The translations under genes and the position numbers were made by a program. The notes under the pieces are model-generated. The model was given only the letters and a program-made list of their open reading frames with translations, was not told where the DNA came from and searched no databases. Shown here piece by piece: positions 32,511 through 44,232 of a stretch of 64,000 bases of DNA (position 1 is the first letter of the stretch; the number at the start of each line of letters is the position of its first letter). The stretch comes from Limonium bicolor (Eukaryota; Streptophyta; Magnoliopsida; Caryophyllales; Plumbaginaceae): the NCBI GenBank assembly GCA_023374045.1, contig CM041776.1, positions 142,045,296 to 142,109,295 of the forward strand, given 5' to 3'.

Positions 32511-33962
32511 TGTAGACACCAAAAATTCTCACCCCATAAAAAAAATTCAGACAAATAAATAAAATAAGAGAGTCGTGGCCTTCCTTTTGAAACTTATTCA
32601 TGTACATACCAAAACGAAACTGTCATTTTATGACAAATTTTGTAAATCAATTTTCAAATCATCCGTTTTCGAACCCATCCTTTTTTGTTACTTACTTTTT
32701 ACCATTTTATGTTCGATTTATTTTAATGTTAGTCAGTTCTATTTTGATTCGCTTGTTTATTTGCCTATTCATTTTTATTTTGGGTCATGCTATTTTGTTA
32801 CTTGTTTATTTATCTCATTTCATTTCATTGATACCTTTAATTGTATTTTCTTTATCAGTACTTGTTCTTATTTTGTCTTTATCATTATTTTACTTTTAGA
32901 ATTATTTTCATCATTTTATGTACATTTTCACTATTATATCCCGTACCAGTATATTTCGTTTTGTCGCTAATTTGATTAAACTCCCTCTCGTCTCATTTCA
33001 TTTTGTTACTTCTTTTATCTTATTTACAGTTGTTCGTACATATCTAATCTAATTTCCATTTTTAAGGATTTCTGTGTATTTTCATTATACTACTACTACT
33101 TCATTATTTCATGTACTTTTTATAGTATTTCGTTTATTATATATTTGCATTTTTATTATCTACATTCGTTTATTTCATGACTTTCATTAGGAGACCGATT
33201 CATTTTATTAGATTAATTTTTTCCGTTTTACTGCCAATTTTCATTAAAACGACATCACTTTCATGGGTTTCTTTCAATTCGAAAAAGGTTCTAGTATTAA
33301 ATCTCACGTTCATATACTGAGTTTAGTTATAGTGTAAACCGGTCAGCATACACGAGGTTTTTGGTTCGAGTTGTAGGAGCAGCATGTTTTCGTTTTTTTT
33401 ATTTTTTGCACAAGTCCAGACTGGAGACCAAAAGTGGCCTTCTGCCCATTTTTTTTGTTGCTAGCCCAAACGGCCCATTCTCTTTTAGTCCAAGCAGACC
33501 CTAGCATTTTATTATAAAGGACATGGAAAAACCCTACTGTAGAAGTTGAGGGATAACCAGCCGACAACACAATGTTTTGATATCCCCTGCTTTCCAACCT
33601 TGGTCTTGAGATCCTGAGGCTGAGAATTCAAACCCAAAAAAAAAACGATCAGATGAAAGAGCCTCCCCTCTCCTCTCTGAACCTCCATCTCCGGGAAACA
33701 AAGCTCCATCTTCTCTCGTTTCTTCATCTCTGAAACTCGAAAATCCCTAGACCTTCGCCAGCGATCACCAATTTCATAGCCGTTCAGTTTTTACTCGCAT
33801 CCTTTCGACTGCTTCCTCCTACATCCCTCAAAATTGAAAACCCAGAAAAACTAAAAAAAAACTATCGTTCTCATTGACTGAGACCACCATGAAAATCCTT
33901 CATCTTCCAACTCAAAATCAATCGGTTTTCCTGTTCCGATCGACCGCGTCTCCCTCTCCTCT

Positions 33963-34043
33963 ATGTCTCCCTCTAATGGCTTCAACTATTTTGATGATTC
34001 TGTTTTTGAGAAGAAGAATTCTGACATACTGATGCCGGTTTAA
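33963..34043 (+). pseudogene. Possible captured first exon of an unidentified host gene
   Basis: A 26-codon open frame, beginning MSPSNGFNYFDDSVFEKK and continuing NSDILMP, ends at a GT-containing sequence that could be a splice donor. It follows about 250 bp that look like a plant promoter-proximal region and CT-rich 5' untranslated region (33650-33900). I do not recognise the protein. It could be chance, but its composition is unlike the surrounding AT-rich repeats. Confidence 0.25.
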
Positions 34044-34565
34044 AAAATCCGTTTCTTATTCAGTTTAGTATATCTTTGTTTTCTTGTTCTTGTTTTGGTT
34101 CCGATGAGTACATGCTCCGGTAAAAACCAAACCCGAAGCGGGTCATTGGGTTTACAAAGAGCATACAAGCTGACGATGATAGCAAGAGGGAAATCCGGTA
34201 TTATGAAGGTCATCCCTGAGGTAGCTCTAATCTGCAAATAAAAATAATAGGGTGTACAAGCTTTGGAGAGAAATCGAGTAGGCCTTGCGCTTGAAGGTTC
34301 ACAAAATCTTAGTTTATATTTCATTTTGTTCAATTTCTTGTCGTTCTCTTATATCTGCTTCCTGTTTTTCCTGCATTGGTATATTGCTGTACATTTCTCG
34401 CATAAGTGGTATGGGAGATGTTTGACCAATTTGGGTTCGTCAGATTCCCAGAAGAGACTGAAAGCTTTATTTTATGGCTATGTTCTTATTTTACGTTTGT
34501 CTCTGTCATGTTCATCCTTTGATTATCTTGATCCAGTCCACCATGGATTCGAGGCCCTCATTTGA

Positions 34566-34667
34566 CTATTCACTCACATTCACCTCTTTGATAAGTTGGC
34601 TGTTTCACTAAAGAAAAGCTTCATTTCTCTGCTTGGCACTCACGATCCGGAGCTCGACCCTAAACAG
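34566..34667 (+). pseudogene. Possible captured internal exon of an unidentified host gene
   Basis: An open frame encoding HIHLFDKLAVSLKKSF and ISLLGTHDPELDPKQ ends exactly at CAG followed by GTCATATC, a plausible splice donor. It has normal coding-like composition and no retrotransposon motif. Together with the 33963 segment it may represent parts of one gene copied into the LTR with introns. I cannot name the gene. Confidence 0.25.
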
Positions 34668-35882
34668 GTCATATCTGATTGTCTGAAACCTGTTCGATTC
34701 TCTTCATGGACCAATTGTTGGTGATAAACATTTGTCACAGAAACTAACGTTGCCCCATGCATTGTCAGTTTGAGATCAGCTTATTTAGGTCTATTAAGCG
34801 TGGATTAGTGTCATTAATCCTTCAAACCTTTTGATTCAGTTTATCCATTCTTATTACATTTGAGTACTAACCCCTGTATAACGTTTGTTTTGTTGCTGCT
34901 GCCTAGTCTCTTTTGCAGGAGAGTCTACTTGTCCTCATATTGGTATTCACGCCTCATCTAAATAATCTCAATGGCTTTTAGCAGACATGTACAAATGCTT
35001 TATTCCGATCTGCTGATATTTTTCTCCGGGCTTTGCACGAATAGTATTGATGATTGAACACTCATGTTTTACTTGCTGTCTCACAATTGTAGCTGTCCAA
35101 TTTAGTCGAAAGCTTTTTTCTATGTTTTGCTTCTAAAAAATTAGTAGATCAGAGGATTTTGTGTTTGTTTTCTTGGCTAAAATTTTATTAGCAGCTTGGA
35201 GTATGGGCCACCGATTGAAGCAATCAGAATCTGAAACTGATAAACTTTGACCTCCAAGGCTTTAATGTGAAATAGCGGATTTTACACACACGACATTCTT
35301 TCTTGTGAATACAATCCTCGTTTTGGCCTTTATAGGCAGTAAAAACAGAAAAAAGCAATAAATACAGATGTGAATCCTTTTAGTTTGGTTAATTCTTTCT
35401 TGCAACTTTTACATGCTACTCACTTTGCTTTGTTCATCTGTTCCATCGTTGTATATGTACTATTTTATCTTCTTTTGTTCATTACGAACTGTTAATCTGC
35501 TATACTATTGTTTTGTTTAAGCCCTAGTTACTATCCTTTAGGGCCAAGCCAGGATAGTGGGTGTCCCTTGGCACTTAGTGGGTCATGTGTCCTTCTTGGT
35601 CAAGGTGACACCCTAAACCCTAAGACACACATCTAATAAAATATGTATATATGTATATATATATAAAAAAAAAGTCCAACCCAACAGTTCAAGGGATCAA
35701 CCCAATTTTAAACTCCATCTCAGCCCAACTATAATGCAATGCCCAATTTCAATTTCAAAACTCAATTTTCAATCCAAATTCACTTCCAAGTTCATATTAA
35801 CTCCAAAATTGAGCTCGATTTGTCCAAACTAGTTCTGACTTGGCCTAAGGTAAATTTCGATTTAGCCCACATAACCCAATTC

Positions 35883-36080
35883 GGCCCAAGTACCCAAAGC
35901 CCGGCCCATTGCCCATTGACCGGGCCCAAACCCACTAACCGGGCCCAAACCCACTTTAGCTCATTAAGCCAATTCGGCCCATTAAGCCCACTCGACTTAT
36001 TAAGCCCACTTGGCCCATTTTGACTCATCCAGTCCAACTTTGACTCGGTCCCACTTCGACTCGATCCCACTTTGACCTAG
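35883..36080 (+). promoter_or_regulatory. Cluster of GGCCCA (site II-like) motifs
   Basis: About six GGCCCA or GGGCCC-containing motifs, with further AGCCCA and TGACTC elements, within 200 bp (for example TTCGGCCCAAG, CCCGGCCCATTG, ACCGGGCCCAAAC twice, TTGGCCCATT). GGCCCA/TGGGCC is the plant site II element bound by TCP factors. Here it lies about 0.7-0.9 kb upstream of the conserved LTR hairpins, so it could be part of U3. Confidence 0.4.
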
Positions 36081-36544
36081 CCCATTTTCCAACCCCAACC
36101 CAAATTTAATTCAAAGATTCATTCAACTCCAATTCGATAAAAATCCATTCATTCCAATTCGATTCAACTTCATTCATTTCGATTCAATAAAATTCCTTTC
36201 AATTTCGATTCAATAAAATTCTTTCAATTCTGATTCAGTAAAAATTCATTCATTCCGATTCTATTCAAATTCATTCATTCCAATTTGATAAAGAATCTTT
36301 CAATTCCGATCCGATGAAAATTCATTCATTCCGATTCGATCCAAATTCATCCATTTCTAAATTCGTTGCAATTCAATCTCAAATTCAATTCAATTTAAGG
36401 CGCAAATCCGGTCCACAATTCGAGGCCCAATTTAGAGCCCAAATCTGGCCCAATTACATTTCAAGATCAGCCCTAAAGTCAATCCAACTCAAATCAATTT
36501 CAAATTCGATTTAAACCCAATTTCAATTCAATTCCAATGATTCG

Positions 36545-36715
36545 AAAGTCTCACAGACCTGAGCGTCTCACAGACTTTGTTATTCCAATGATTCAAATGT
36601 CTCACAGACCTGAGTGTCTCACAGACCCGAGCGTCTCACAGACCTGAGCGTCTCACAGACTTCGACATCTCAAGATTTCAAATGTCTCATAGATCCGAGC
36701 GTCTCACAGACTAAC
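36545..36715 (+). repeat. GTCTCACAGACCTGAGC short tandem repeats
   Basis: About eight imperfect, partly tandem copies of a 17- to 18-nt unit GTCTCACAGACCTGAGC. They are interrupted once by TTTGTTATTCCAATGATTCAAAT, which is itself a partial copy of the sequence preceding the array. Confidence 0.7.
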
Positions 36716-36775
36716 CTCTCAACACCTCTCAAAAACCTCACAACCCCAAAATCTCCAAAAGCCCAAAATAGTGAA

Positions 36776-36987
36776 CTACGTAAGGTCTGATCTCAACATG
36801 GAGTTGAGTACGTATGAAACCCACATAGGGTGCGACCCCACATCAATCAAAATACCCTTTTGCACTCAGCCATCTCACCTTCAAATAACCCCATGCACCT
36901 CCAACCCTCGATTACCTCAAAAACTTAACCATCATAAAGGCCAGGAACTACGTAAGGTATGATCTCAATAGAGAGTTGAGTACGTAG
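36776..36987 (+). promoter_or_regulatory. Two tandem copies of the Tat-type LTR hairpin
   Basis: Each has CTACGTA, a 9-nt bulge, CTCAA, a 7-nt loop, then TTGAG and TACGTA (36776-36815 and 36948-36987). The loops differ (CATGGAG and TAGAGAG) while the stems are conserved. The 172-bp spacing marks a local duplication that includes the GGTGCGACC-like segment downstream. Confidence 0.55.
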
Positions 36988-37662
36988 GCAGCCCATCTAG
37001 GATGCGACCTCATTCCAAACAAAAAACCCTTTTCCCCCTATAAGGTGGCTCTCATATCTCTCAAAACACTCAAACCTTCTTTGGCTCCCACAAGCTTCAA
37101 ACCATCAGACTCCGAGTCTTGTCTTTTCACTCAACCTCAGACTTTTCCCGAATCTTCATTGTATACTCATCTGAATTCACCAATTCTTCTTCTTGGCACT
37201 AGCTTGGCAGAAAAGCTCGCCTCATCCACTCTCTTTCACTCTTTCTATTCTAATCCTATCCTTATGACCCTTTGAAATGAATATCTCTAAAAAGGTTTTG
37301 AAAAAAGGTAATCCCGACAATTGGAGACCGAGGTTTCCTCGGGCACCAATCCGAAGTCGTGGTCGTTGCCACTTCCAAGGGGTGTAACCCAGTGCGAACC
37401 CACAATAGAATCTCTTGTATGATCAGATAAGTCCTATCCATAGGCAACAAATTCAGAGTCAATTAACGGTTCTTAGAACCCTTCTCCTCCCTTCCTAGTT
37501 CCTTAGGTCAAACTAGGTGGCGACTCTAGTCAATTCTGCCTTATAGAGGCATAAGTCCGCGTGGGGCCCATTGAGAGCGGGTGTAGTGCTCACTAGCATT
37601 CCCCATAAGCTTTCTGGAAAGACGGACGATGTAGTAGGTATTTGAGGGATGCCAGAATAACG

Positions 37663-37846
37663 GGTTTTTACCCTCCACAGAATGACATTTTTCAGGATCT
37701 CGGCTTTTCAGTCAGATCATATTTAGATAGACCCCCCTTATACCGAAAAATCACCCTCCACAGAATGGCATTTTTCAGGATCTCGGCTTTTCAGTCAGAT
37801 CATATTTAGATAGACCCCCCCTTATACCGAAAAATCACCCTCCATA
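37663..37846 (+). repeat. 82-bp tandem duplication at the LTR end, copying the LTR/PBS junction
   Basis: Two units, each starting ACCCTCCACAGAATG and ending GACCCCCTTATACCGAAAAATC, precede a third ACCCTCCATAGAATGG that runs into the real PBS. Each unit begins with a copy of the LTR end, spacer GAA and the TGGC start of the PBS. Confidence 0.7.
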
Positions 37847-37849
37847 GAA

Positions 37850-37867
37850 TGGCGACTCTGCTGGGGA
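37850..37867 (+). promoter_or_regulatory. Primer binding site of the Tat/Ogre-like element
   Basis: TGGCGACTCTGCTGGGGA follows the LTR end after three bases. It resembles the tRNA-Arg-complementary site of Tat/Ogre elements. Confidence 0.6.
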
Positions 37868-37883
37868 AAACTTGAGTAAGTTT

Positions 37884-38316
37884 TTCTCAAGCTCAAGGAA
37901 GACTGAACTCCATTCAAAATTGTCGGGACTTCCCCACTTCTTTCAAAACCTTCATGAGTTTCATTCCCAGCCTCTAGGATTATTCTACTCCACACTTAGA
38001 GTGTGTATCTGATAAGGACTGATAGGACTTATTAGATCCTCAATAAACATTACAACAATTGGGTTAATGATTAGCTCACGATTAGAAAGAGACACTTAGG
38101 ATTGAATGAAACTAACTTCCCTCTAGGCTAATAAACAACCAAATTGGAATTATCACCTTCAAGACAAACATTTAGTAACTAGGTTGGTGCTAACTTCTCT
38201 ACTTTACTTATATGTTGTATGATTGTGGGGTGCATTGGTTGGGTAGCTTAGGACATGCATTCCTCTGTGTCACCCGCTATATTCACGAGTCACGGGATGC
38301 CGATCGGTCCACGATT
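37884..38316 (+). repeat. 433-bp direct repeat, left copy, flanking the truncated Tekay insertion
   Basis: Nearly identical to 43797-44232 (only a few substitutions and one 3-nt indel). It is interior sequence of the Tat-like element and ends CACGATT where the Tekay LTR starts. It is non-coding. Confidence 0.85.
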
Positions 38317-41300
38317 TGTAACACCCCAACCCGAAATCCAATAAACTGAACGGCGATCACTCCCAAATAAAATACATCTGCAGCGGAAATAAATACAACA
38401 ACGGGCGGTATTACAATGCCGTTGGCCACCCTTGTGACCAACAAGGCTGAATCCAAATACAATCTCCAAAAGTCACGGTCTGAATACGAATACAATCCGA
38501 GATACTAGGAATCAAACTCTAATGAAATACTTAAGTAAAATAAATGTCTAGAAGAAGACTCCCATAACTTGAATCTACCCTACCTACACTCGGTGTGGTA
38601 ATCTTCTCAACTTCAGGTACCTGAAAAATGGGGGTGCCCCCAAAGGGGCTCAGCAAACAATGCTGTTATGGAAAACGTGCAGCCCATCGTCTACCGGGCC
38701 ACACCAACTACTTTGTCGAACACATGCAGTTCATTTTTATAAAGCTGTAAACAAGCATAGTCTGATAATAACAAGTATCCATACAAGGACAATAATGTCA
38801 CATAGAAAAGACACAGAAGGTCGTGTTAGCTGAACTGAAATTCTTTAATGATAGTCGGTCCACACAATGGGACTGACAGGTATAACTGAATATCTTAAAT
38901 AGTGGAGGTATAGTGACCTCGTTAAGATTGAAAGGTTGGGTATAAAAACCCCAGGAGATAACGTAGTTAAACCCTGAACTGAGAGGCGTGGGAAATAGAA
39001 TCCCACTAGAGGAATGAAGTCCTCCTCAAACTGAAGGGCATTAGAAACCCGGAAGGAATAGAGTCTTCCTCCCAACTGAAAGTTCCGTCGCGACGTAGAT
39101 AGGAGACGACCTGAGACAGGTACAGCTCCTGTAGCATGCATGGCTAGATCCAACTGGGCTCCTCGTTCTCGAAGTATAGAATTGTTAAGTGTCATATGAA
39201 GACGTTAAACAAGAACACAATGTGTATTGTCAATTATCACGTTTAGGATAATGACGTTTGTTATAAAGTGAAGTTAGTGAGAGACTTGAGTACAAGTCCT
39301 CGGTATACTGAAGCGCAGGCAGGTATTTAATCCACTGGTATAGTAGTGTTTGTATGCGTGGGACATACACGGAGTAGTCAGCATCATTCACGCACATAAA
39401 ATAATACAACAGTGCACAAGAGTAAACAACATTTTACATTAATTATCTTGGTCGTTAATTCAAACAACAGATAGCACAAGCCGGTGTAATCCGGTAGAAA
39501 ACAGGTTGCAAGAATCCCATACCGTTCACCGTAGACTGGACTTGTTTAATTCCCGGTCAACGTCTGGTCAAACAAAGTCCTAGATTAGGATTAACTGAGA
39601 GGGTTAATTTATGTTACCCTTATATAATAATTCTATTGGGTCTTTCAACAAATCTCGTATTGTCATTTCATGTGAGGTTTATTCTTTTAATTACCTCATG
39701 ATTTAATGTATAACTTATTTGTTATTCTTTTTGATTTATTATAAATCCTTTAATGTACATATATGTATCCATATTTCATGTACTATATTGTTGTTTATTT
39801 TAATTGTCTAAGTGACATAACAACTTATAATTTTCTTAACTATATTTAAATGTCTTACAATGACATAATATTCTTATAATCTCATTATTCTCCTTTTAGT
39901 CATAAATAATACTTATTGTTTCTTTTTAACTTCTTATAACTATATAAGCCATAGTTCTAATTCCATAATTCCTTCAATTAAAATTCTTTCTTCTAATTCC
40001 TCAAAATATCCATATAGGACTTATATTTATTTAAATCTAAATTCTTACCCTTATATTTCGGTTATTTACAAAACAACCGCATTAATTCATAAACTTTATA
40101 TTTAAATTCTAATCTCATTATATTATAGAGTTTTAACTTCTTATTTAGCTAAATTACATAGTCACACTAATATTTTAGTATATAGCTTTTAAGTACTATA
40201 ACTTTCAAAAATAACAACTTAGCCCCTTAATTCTCGGCAATAATATTTTATTTCCCATAATTACAATTTAACCACAAAACCTTATAAACTTTGCATAATG
40301 CCTTATAAACTATAGTTTTAATTTTAATTCTCCATAAATGCCGAATATATATGTATAAATTCTTAATTTACCAAACTAACCCAAAGTAATTCGGCTTTGT
40401 CATTTATTCTCCCTTAATTACACTTTCATCCCAAAACTTTATAATAGTTTCTTAATAACTTATAAACTAAAGTCTAAATATATAATTCCTCAAAATTTCA
40501 AAGTGAACCTAATAAATCTCTTAATTATGAATTCGCCCCTCTTTATGTTCTAAACTTTCATAACAATTTTTTATAAATTACATAATAGCCCAAAACTTTA
40601 TAAAAAGTTATTTTAGAGCTTGTTTAAATTACCTAAAATTCTTAAACTTAATTCCTAACCTTATATTATATCATAATTTCACCAAACACCCCTTTAGCTC
40701 TCGGCTTTCACAATATATACACTAAATTTTGTAAAAATTACATTTAAGCCACTTAACTTAATTAATTAGCCATTTAAGCACTAATGAAATATTTTTAACT
40801 CACCAAACTTTATAGTATAAGTTTATATACATAAGTAGCTCATTAAAATCTATTTAACACTTAGGACATTCGGCCATATTTTAATAGTGACCATATAATA
40901 TATAAAAGTGGATTTATATGTCATAATAAATATACATAAATTCATAGGAGTCGTATAACTCATGTAAAAATTATTGTAATGTCTTATATAAATTCTTAGC
41001 TCAAAAATAAGCATTTTTGCCCTTGGTAATTCGGCTTGAATTAATTTGTAACATAACTAAATTTTGTGACACAAAAATGTGTCTTAAGGTAAATATTTTC
41101 TATATAAGTTATAGATTGTATTTTTGGCATATAATACCATATAGTTTCGGTTTAATAAACCTAGGAGATGTACATAATTTTTGTATAATTTTTAGAAGCT
41201 TAACAAAGCTTATAACATAAGGATTTACTTAGTAAACTTACTTCTTAACAAAGGTGGTTAAAGTGCTTGAACTCTTCTTGAATCTCCAAGCTTTCTCCAA

Positions 41301-43165
41301 GGGAATTTTGATGCTCCACTTCGGTTATATGCAAGTGGTGTAGGAGTTTTAGGAGTTAGATCTTGAATAAAGATCTTAAGTAGATTTGTAAGTAGTTTTA
41401 CAAGGATTTACCTTAGACTTTTCTCCTTATGAATTCGGCACTCCTAAGGTGGATGAAGAACAAATTTTCCTTCATCAAAATGAAGAAGAAAAGAACCTTA
41501 GAAGAAGTAGAACTTGGTTACACATAAAATGTGCTTTAAGGATTTTCAAGCATTAAAACTACCTTAAGATAACCTTGGGATGCTCCTTGGATTAATGTTG
41601 GTTTGAACAACCTCCTTGGAGAACTAATTGATGCCGAACACCTCTTGTTATGCTAGGAAGAGTTTTGCTTCAAGACTTGCCAGAAATGCTAGGAAATTAC
41701 CTTAAAGATGAAGGTAGAAGTTAAAACTCCATTAATGGACTTAAGAGCTTCAAAGGAAGAAGATGAAGCTAGAAGAGAGAGGAGAGAGCCTTACCAATTC
41801 GTGGATGAAGAGGGCAAGGAGAAGAATGAGACTCACGAATTGTATAAGGTAAGAAAATGCATTTAGAATTTGATTTTTGCTTTGTCAATTTTAATGTCAA
41901 ATGACTTTACTTTTCCTTAGTTTATTACATGGTTTATTGGCTCAATAAATGCCTCCTTTCCAGCATGAAAACCGGCCATGTGGTGTGACTAAGCAAGAGT
42001 TGGAAAGACAATAATGTTGGCTAGAAGACAAGGTAAGAAAAGGTGAGTTTTATTCTTTGATTTTTCAATGTTATAACTTGTCTTCTTCCTCTCTTGTATA
42101 TGCACGGTTTAGGGTCTGAATGGAGCACATTTGATCGGCATTCATGAGCTAAGAACAAGCATGGAAAGTCATTGAAGTTTAAGAAATGAAAAAGGTGGAA
42201 TCTAGATCCACTTTTGCCTTTTTTACATTTTGTTTTCTTCCTAGCTCACATGGCCTTATTCTTCTGCATAATTTCGACAGCTTTCTGGTCAAATAAGACC
42301 TACATACTTTGACATTAAGTAATACAACACATGGGAAGGTGAGTCACTATGTATTAACCTTTTATAAACTTTAAAGGCAAATCTTATACTAGTTTTTGCT
42401 CTAAATTTCGGCCCCTATAGAGAGCCTTGTTGACTAGTCACACCAACTGATTTAGAAGTTCATTTTAACCCTATTTAAGATTACCAATTCGTGGCATGTC
42501 AAAAACTACAAGGCAATTGCGTAAAACACGTTTTCGTGACACCCGAAGGTGTGTTTTTGTGCTCTAAGGAAATTTTGGGAAACAAATTGTTTTTATGAGT
42601 TCCAAGTGTTTTTAAACACTTATTATGGTAAATAAACATATATTAAGATGTTACATTGGGTTATATCAACCCATGACATAATTTACGGCCCATCGGGACA
42701 CACCCGGGCAAAAAGGAGCGCTAAGAAATCCTCCTGTTGTTTTTGCTGAATTTTGAGAAACCACTTCGTGGGTTCTCTTTATAATGGTTAATAATGATGT
42801 TAGGAACTCAAGGAATTAATTTTATAGGAGTTCGTGCCACCTCGGCACTCCTCCGGACTTTTCGTGCTTTAAGGAGCGGGCGTGAGCACTCCCGAGCGTT
42901 TTGCGTTTTTGATTGAATTTAGCTTAGGGAATATATTTGTATATTCATATAATATTGTATGACCATTTGGTTTGAATATTAGAGGGTCATACAAGGTCAT
43001 GTTTGACCATATGCTTCTAAGGCGTTTTAGCGTTTATGGAGAAACGACTATTTTTACGTAACGTTTTCATGCATGGGTTTGCATGCGTACGTGAAATGAT
43101 TCATATTTGGATTATATTCCAATAAATAATGATTTAATAATATTATTTAGATTTGGGGTATTTCA
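38317..43165 (-). repeat. 3' LTR of the truncated Tekay copy
   Basis: 4849 bp, from TGTAACACCCC to GGGGTATTTCA (plus strand). It is visibly more diverged from the two LTRs at 10521 and 27259 than those are from each other, with many substitutions, for example around 39650-41000. Hairpin 2 lies at 38636-38649. Confidence 0.88.
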
Positions 43166-43166
43166 A

Positions 43167-43186
43167 TCTACCCCCCTTAAAAAAGG
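43167..43186 (-). promoter_or_regulatory. PPT of the truncated Tekay copy
   Basis: On the minus strand CCTTTTTTAAGGGGGGTAGA directly precedes the LTR, one T longer than in the complete element. Confidence 0.8.
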
Positions 43187-43410
43187 ACTTCGCCCCGAAG
43201 TCTCATATCTAAATTATAAGGTTGTGGGGAATCAAGTTCCACTAAGTATCCACAACTCAATCTAGTTTTTAGGGATCAAATCCCAAGTCTCTATATTCCT
43301 AAGTTCACAGTGTACATCAAACACAACAGGAATACTTTGGAACAATATAGTGTGATGTAATAACACAGTCACTTTTCATATCTAATAGTGCACAGAGTAC
43401 ATTCAAATAC

Positions 43411-43557
43411 AGTGTTACACAAGAACACATACAAGACAAAGTGTCGCTGAGATATACTGAACAGTGTTACACAAGAACACATACAAGACAAAGTGTCACT
43501 GAAATATACTGAACAGTGTTACACAAGAACACATATAAGACAAGTGTCACTGAAATG
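43411..43557 (-). repeat. ~54-bp tandem repeat, about 3 copies, in the truncated Tekay 3' UTR
   Basis: Units contain CAGTGTTACACAAGAACACA, then TACAAGACAAAGTGTC and CTGAAATATACTGAA. It occupies the same part of the element as the unrelated 24-bp array at 15703-15860. Confidence 0.8.
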
Positions 43558-43667
43558 CACGAAAGTGCAACAAAATGCATACTAAATTCACAAACGAAAA
43601 AGGCTCTACCCCCCAAAAAAGAGGGGTACGCCCATGTACCCTAGACTAAAGTGTCTAATCGGTAAAT

Positions 43668-43800
43668 AGTGAGGGAAACTTCGCTCGCATATCAGCTTCT
43701 AGTTCCCATGTGGCCTCTTCCACATCGTGGTTCGACCAAAGAACCTTTACTAGGCTCACAGATTGTTTCGAGTGTCTCGTGTCTTTCTGTCTAAGATTCT
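43668..43800 (-). pseudogene. Tekay pol C-terminal remnant in the truncated copy
   Basis: The sequence aligns with the last ~130 nt of the chromodomain-encoding region at 15949-16088, including the stretch encoding the NHDVEEATW-like segment and the end of pol. It is cut at AAGATTCT, which runs into the duplicated flank. Confidence 0.75.
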
Positions 43801-44232
43801 CAAGCTCAAGGAAGACTGAACTCCATTCAAAATTGTCGGGACTTCCCCACTTCTTTCATCAAAACCTTCATGAGTTTCATTCCCAGCCTCTAGGATTATT
43901 CTACTCCACACTTAGAGTGTGTATCTGATAAGGACTGATAGGACTTATTAGATCCTCAATAAACATTACAACAATTGGGTTAATGATTAGCTCACGATTA
44001 GAAAGAGACACTTAGGATTGAATGAAACTAACTTCCCTCTAGGCTAATAAACAACCAAATTGGAATTATCACCTTCAAGACAAACATTTAGTAAATAGGT
44101 TGGTGCTAACTTCTCTACTTTACTTATATGTTGTATGATTGTGGGGTGCATTGGTTGGGTAGCTTAGGACATGCATTCCTCTGTGTCACCCGCTATATTC
44201 ACGAGTCACGGGATGTCGATCGGTCCACGATT
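43797..44232 (+). repeat. 433-bp direct repeat, right copy
   Basis: Same sequence as 37884-38316 with a 3-nt insertion (TTTCATCAAAACC versus TTTCAAAACC) and a few substitutions. The first four bases, TTCT, are shared with the Tekay fragment. It continues into the Tat-like interior GATTCCCCATGAG. Confidence 0.85.

Larger units (their letters stand above)
32511..37846 (+). repeat. 5' LTR of the Tat/Ogre-like element (about 5.3 kb)
   Basis: From TGTAGACACC to CCCTCCATA, three bases before the PBS. The first 800 bp is T-rich. Gene-like sequence lies at 33340-34730, a GGCCCA cluster at 35883-36080, low-complexity ATTC-rich sequence at 36090-36530, a GTCTCACAGAC repeat at 36545-36715, two hairpins at 36776-36987 and an 82-bp duplication at the end. 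The partner LTR was not found in the window, so the boundaries rest on the terminal motif and the PBS only. Confidence 0.5.
38317..43796 (-). mobile_element. Truncated Tekay copy (3' LTR plus 631 bp of interior)
   Basis: The LTR (38317-43165), the PPT and the 3' end of pol match the Tekay element at 10521-16100, but the copy stops at 43796-43800 inside the chromodomain region. The rest of the interior and the 5' LTR are missing. It is flanked by a 433-bp duplication of the host sequence instead of a 5-bp target duplication. Confidence 0.85.
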
